Origin: an uncultured Lachnospiraceae bacterium
GTDB taxonomy: Bacteria > Bacillota > Clostridia > Lachnospirales > Lachnospiraceae
Reading direction: 5' to 3'
Assembly: GCA_910589635.1 (NCBI GenBank)
Contig: CAJUTD010000016.1
Span: 1-26,168 of the forward strand
DNA length: 26,168 bases
Position numbers and translations under genes: made by a program. This document shows, piece after piece, positions 24,140 through 26,168 of the stretch (positions are counted from its first letter, which is position 1; every line of letters starts with the position of its first letter). The notes under the pieces were generated by a model. The model was not told the origin of the DNA and searched no databases. It saw only the letters and a program-made list of their open reading frames with translations.

Positions 24140-24682
24140 TTAGCCAAAGTATCTTTTAAGCAGGCCCTCGAATGCCTTGCCATGTCTTGCCTCATCTCTT
24201 GCCATCTCATGCACGGTATCATGGATAGCGTCTAAGTTCTGGGCTTTTGCACGTTTTGCAAGGTCGAATTTACCAGCAGTTGCGCCGTTTTCAGCTTCTA
24301 CACGCATTTCCAGGTTCTTCTTGGTGCTGTCGGTAACGACTTCGCCTAACAGCTCAGCAAACTTTGCAGCATGTTCAGCCTCTTCGTAAGCAGCTTTCTC
24401 CCAATATAAGCCGATTTCCGGATAGCCTTCTCTATGAGCAACCCTAGCCATAGCAAGGTACATGCCGACTTCGGTACACTCTCCATTGAAGTTAGCTCTG
24501 AGGTCAGCCATGATGTCCTCGGAAACACCCTGTGCAACGCCTACTACATGTTCAGCAGCCCATGTCTTCTCGCCGCTCTGCTCTGTGAACTTGGAAGCAG
24601 GAGCATTACACTGTGGACATTTCTCCGGTGCTGCATCTCCTTCATGAACATAACCACATACACTACATACAAATTTTTTCAT
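24140..24682 (-). CDS. Reverse rubrerythrin (peroxide reductase)
   Basis: Non-haem iron enzyme that reduces H2O2 (and O2 in clostridial homologues) to water with electrons from NADH via rubredoxin partners. It has 180 residues. The rubredoxin-type [Fe(SCys)4] domain comes first (CSVCGY and CPQCNAP, residues about 6-26), the order that defines reverse rubrerythrin. The ferritin-like diiron four-helix domain follows, with metal ligands in GECTEVGMY, EEAEHAAKF, EAENGATAGK and DEARHGKAF. A GAAAGGACG ribosome site precedes ATG 24682. The neighbouring PerR-like gene and the palindrome at its promoter point to peroxide induction, as known for PerR and rubrerythrins in Clostridium acetobutylicum. Confidence 0.93.
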   Translation of the reverse strand: MKKFVCSVCGYVHEGDAAPEKCPQCNAPASKFTEQSGEKTWAAEHVVGVAQGVSEDIMADLRANFNGECTEVGMYLAMARVAHREGYPEIGLYWEKAAYEEAEHAAKFAELLGEVVTDSTKKNLEMRVEAENGATAGKFDLAKRAKAQNLDAIHDTVHEMARDEARHGKAFEGLLKRYFG

Positions 24683-24725
24683 AATTATTCGTCCTTTCTC
24701 TTTATATTAAATTTTTTTAGTGTTC

Positions 24726-24750
24726 AATAACAGTAATCGTTACTGTTATT
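24726..24750. promoter_or_regulatory. Palindromic operator at the rubrerythrin promoter
   Basis: AATAACAGTAA-TCG-TTACTGTTATT is a perfect 11-bp inverted repeat. It overlaps the -10/start region of the minus-strand promoter and lies about 45 bp upstream of the rubrerythrin start codon. It is AT-rich and of the size of a Fur/PerR box, though not a copy of the Bacillus consensus. The PerR-like protein encoded next door is the natural candidate. Confidence 0.68.
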
Positions 24751-24752
24751 AT

Positions 24753-24781
24753 AAAATATCATACATGCTGTCACATGTCAA
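24753..24781 (-). promoter_or_regulatory. Candidate rubrerythrin promoter
   Basis: On the minus strand TTGACA (24776-24781) is followed after 17 bp by TATTTT (24753-24758). A better -10, TATAAT, lies at 24748-24753 but would need a 22-bp spacer from this -35, or 15 bp from GTGACA. The exact -10 is therefore uncertain. Confidence 0.5.
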
Positions 24782-24790
24782 CAGAAATTT

Positions 24791-25171
24791 TTATTTTTCC
24801 AGGCAGTCCCGGCATTTCCCAAAAAAGTAGGTGACATGCCCCTCTATTTCTCCGTCGAACCCAGATCCGGCAAGCGTATTGATATGGTCGATATTCTCGA
24901 TTTCCAAATCCAGAACATTGCCGCATTTGGTGCAGAGTATATGATAGTGAGGCGACACGTTTCCATCGAAACGGTCAGGTCCAATGCCTGTTGAGAGTTT
25001 ACGGATCTCGCCTAATTTTGTCAGGAGAGATAAGTTCCGGTATACCGTTCCCAGGCTGATGTTGGGAAATTCCTTCCTCACATTCAAGTAAATAGTCTCG
25101 GCAGTAGGATGGTCATAGCGGTTTGCCAGAAATTCTTTAATGCATTCTCTCTGACGGCTGTGCTTGATCAA
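24791..25171 (-). CDS. perR: PerR-type peroxide-responsive repressor (Fur family)
   Basis: Fur-family metal-dependent repressor, 126 residues from TTG 25171. A winged-helix N-terminus (HPTAETIYLNV, ISLGTVYRNL) is followed by the metal site RFDGN...PHYH and two structural zinc pairs, CTKC and CRDC at the C-terminus. The Asp in GNVLDLE, at the position that is Asp in PerR and Glu in most Fur, favours peroxide sensing by His oxidation. The start is decided by GGAGG (25180-25184), exactly 8 nt before TTG 25171. The ATG at 25186 is in frame but overlaps that GGAGG and has no ribosome site of its own. It lies upstream of rubrerythrin, its likely target. A Zur or Fur role is less likely but not excluded. 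Confidence 0.86.
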   Translation of the reverse strand: MIKHSRQRECIKEFLANRYDHPTAETIYLNVRKEFPNISLGTVYRNLSLLTKLGEIRKLSTGIGPDRFDGNVSPHYHILCTKCGNVLDLEIENIDHINTLAGSGFDGEIEGHVTYFFGKCRDCLEK

Positions 25172-25187
25172 TGTTTCATCCTCCATA

Positions 25188-25216
25188 AAAATAATAGTAA
25201 TTATTATTGTTTGCAA
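25188..25216 (-). promoter_or_regulatory. perR promoter with palindromic operator
   Basis: TTGCAA (25211-25216), a 17-bp spacer and TATTTT (25188-25193) on the minus strand. Within it AATAATA-GTAAT-TATTATT (25190-25208) is a perfect 7-bp dyad, similar in composition to a PerR box, which suggests autorepression. The 5' leader would be very short. Confidence 0.5.
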
Positions 25217-25226
25217 AATAAATATA

Positions 25227-25261
25227 ATCCCACTGTACCAAAATGTCAAGTACAGCGGGAT
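25227..25261 (-). terminator. Terminator between the SRP RNA and perR
   Basis: On the minus strand ATCCCGCTGTAC pairs with GTACAGTGGGAT (12 bp with one G-U) around an 11-nt loop, followed by TATATTTATTTT. It insulates perR from SRP RNA transcription. The hairpin also has a T-run on the plus strand (ATTTTTAT). Confidence 0.78.
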
Positions 25262-25344
25262 ATTTTTATCTGCCAATTTTTACTATTCTATGATTCACAT
25301 GATTCCAAACAATTTTCCCAAAGGATTCTCAATTCTAATTTTAA

Positions 25345-25609
25345 ATCCGAGCGCTCTGCTTTGAATCCAGGTCATGGACGTTACTTCTACAGTTAGCTCA
25401 ATCCAGGCACCCTCACGGCACATGAAAGATTCTGCTTAGTGCTGCTTTGTTCCCAACCTGACACGGTTCACAGAGTTCCATTGCGTGAGACCCAGACATC
25501 ATCACCACTTATAAAAGGCAGCCCCACAACCATAAACCCGGGGCAGAGCATCACTCCAACTATAGCGGGTTGTTGGTACAGGGCACCGCTAACGCCCCAG
25601 CTGCTCGGA
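25345..25609 (-). ncRNA. ffs: Signal recognition particle RNA, large Gram-positive type
   Basis: RNA scaffold of the SRP, which binds Ffh and targets membrane and secreted proteins. About 265 nt, with both S and Alu domains. On the minus strand the 5' Alu part reads GCGTTAGCGGTGCCCTGTAC and later CCCGCTATAG, matching the B. subtilis scRNA pattern. The Ffh-binding hairpin is TGTCAGGTTGGGAACAAAGC with AGCA after it. The 3' part GAGCTAACTGTAGAAGTAAC is also conserved. The ends pair: TCCGAGC at the 5' end with GCTCGGA at 25346-25352. The loop is GGGA, a GNRA tetraloop differing from the usual GGAA. Ends are set by the closing helix and the promoter, accurate to a few bases. Confidence 0.94.
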
Positions 25610-25615
25610 GACTTA

Positions 25616-25644
25616 AGTATAGCGTGTTTCGGTAAAAAAGTCAA
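25616..25644 (-). promoter_or_regulatory. Strong promoter of the SRP RNA
   Basis: TTGACT (25639-25644), a 17-bp spacer and TATACT (25616-25621) on the minus strand, about 7 bp before the predicted RNA 5' end. Confidence 0.9.
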
Positions 25645-25651
25645 CAAAAAA

Positions 25652-25683
25652 TTGAACTGTTATATAGTATTGGTATATAGTAT
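25652..25683 (+). promoter_or_regulatory. Possible promoter and short direct repeat ahead of the Big_2 remnant
   Basis: TATATAGTAT occurs twice (25661-25670 and 25674-25683, 13-bp period). The second copy could supply a -10 (TATAGT) 18 bp after TTGAAC (25652-25657). It is divergent from the SRP RNA promoter. Confidence 0.32.
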
Positions 25684-25706
25684 ATGTTAGGATAAGAATA
25701 AGAAGC

Positions 25707-25986
25707 TTGAGGGGGGATGAGCGGTGCGGAAGGAGAGTTGTCTGTCCTGAAGTTTCGGCCGTTACAGAGTCTGTGGCGGGGAACAAAATAACAGGGCAGC
25801 CGGAAACGGAAGCGAAGAAAAGGGGGTACATAAGAATGAAGAGAAGATTATGGAAGACCTCAAACGCGAAAGTGGCCGCTGTGAAGGCGGGGAAGGTCAG
25901 CGAAGAAGAAAGGAACCGCAGTTATCACGGCGACGGCAAAAGATAAGAGCTGCAAGAAAAGGAAGATTAAGATTACGGTGAAGTAA
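25707..25986 (+). pseudogene. Frameshifted remnant of a Big_2 (bacterial Ig-like) surface protein
   Basis: In the frame of 25707 the sequence ends a Big_2-like strand, WKTSNAKVAAVKAGKV. It then loses frame, while the expected continuation AKKKGTAVITATAKDKS and KIKITVK plus stop follows in the next frame from 25900 to 25986. A 2-nt deletion (or 1-nt insertion) at about 25899 explains it. The joined text matches the C-terminal Big_2 domain of the arabinofuranosidase (GKVKAKKKGTTTITIKT). Upstream of about 25820 nothing is recognisable, and there is no signal peptide. It is best read as the broken tail of a former secreted protein; a sequencing error in a short live gene is less likely because the N-terminal part is also missing. 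Confidence 0.65.
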
Positions 25987-26005
25987 ATTTAGGCAGTTAG
26001 AAAAG

Positions 26006-26058
26006 CAGGTAACCGCTGTAAAGTTTTGGAATTCAGGCTTTACAGCGGTTTTGCCTGG
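26006..26058. terminator. Bidirectional terminator hairpin
   Basis: Perfect 13-bp stem AACCGCTGTAAAG (26011-26023) / CTTTACAGCGGTT (26038-26050), extended by CAGG/CCTG, with TTTTGCCTGGTTTTA after it on the plus strand. It lies between the Big_2 remnant and a possible minus-strand gene end. Confidence 0.72.
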
Positions 26059-26100
26059 TTTTACGGAATCGTGTATTTGACACAACGTGCGCAAATGCAA

Positions 26101-26168
26101 TTATTCAGCCTTAATATCTTTACATATAGCATCCTTCTGGCATTTACGCTTTTTTTTTCGTAGTTTCC
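26101..26168 (-). CDS. Possible C-terminal end of a gene running in from the right edge
   Basis: On the minus strand one frame is open from the window edge and ends with KKKRKCQKDAICKDIKAE and TAA at 26101-26103. The tail is Lys-rich and the hairpin at 26006-26058 lies suitably downstream. Only about 22 residues are visible and they contain a run of nine A, so the frame is uncertain and no family can be named. Confidence 0.28.
   Translation of the reverse strand, partial: KLRKKKRKCQKDAICKDIKAE

Noticed and set aside
25109..25690. Open frames on the plus strand across the SRP RNA and its flank
   Set aside because: They are chance readings of the RNA gene and the terminator; no ribosome sites.

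Overview
The window looks like a chromosomal segment from a gut-type clostridium, most likely Lachnospiraceae (Bacillota, Clostridia). This is inferred from the FabK-type fatty-acid operon, a PerR plus rubredoxin-first rubrerythrin pair, a large Alu-containing SRP RNA of the Gram-positive kind, strong AGGAGG-type ribosome binding sites, Big_2-rich secreted carbohydrate enzymes and intermediate base composition. No marker in the window fixes genus or species. No transposon, phage, CRISPR or tRNA gene was seen.

Layout: (1) 1-2002, the end of an ABC ATPase gene and its overlapping permease. (2) 2197-6390, a very large secreted multidomain GH51-type alpha-L-arabinofuranosidase followed by a strong terminator. 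(3) 6595-16238, a tightly packed type II fatty acid synthesis operon acpP-fabK-fabD-fabG-fabF-accB-fabZ-accC-accD-accA with a medium-chain-type acyl-CoA synthetase at its end. It has no fabH and no fabT/fapR regulator, but a 17-bp palindrome covers its putative -10 element. (4) 16398-20762, a PAS-repeat/SARP-type winged-helix regulator, then a compact thioesterase-LicD-alpha/beta hydrolase group. (5) 20819-22403 on the minus strand, an uncharacterised 79-residue coiled-coil protein directly coupled to a MATE transporter, with a divergent Cys- and Trp-free protein (22612-23784) carrying two FliD-like modules. (6) 24140-25171 on the minus strand, reverse rubrerythrin and a PerR-like regulator, each with an AT-rich palindrome at its promoter. 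(7) 25345-25609 on the minus strand, SRP RNA with an excellent promoter, then a frameshifted remnant of a Big_2 protein (25707-25986), a terminator, and possibly the C-terminal end of a convergent gene at the right edge.

How the parts work together: the fab/acc genes supply malonyl-CoA (AccABCD), load it on ACP (FabD), elongate (FabF), reduce (FabG), dehydrate (FabZ) and reduce again with the FMN enzyme FabK. The acyl-CoA synthetase, thioesterase and PAS/SARP regulator next to it suggest an acyl-group sensing or recycling function, but that link is inferred from position only. PerR and rubrerythrin form a classic anaerobe peroxide-defence pair. The least explained part is the 22164-23784 divergent locus (FliD-like duplicated protein, small coiled-coil protein, MATE exporter).
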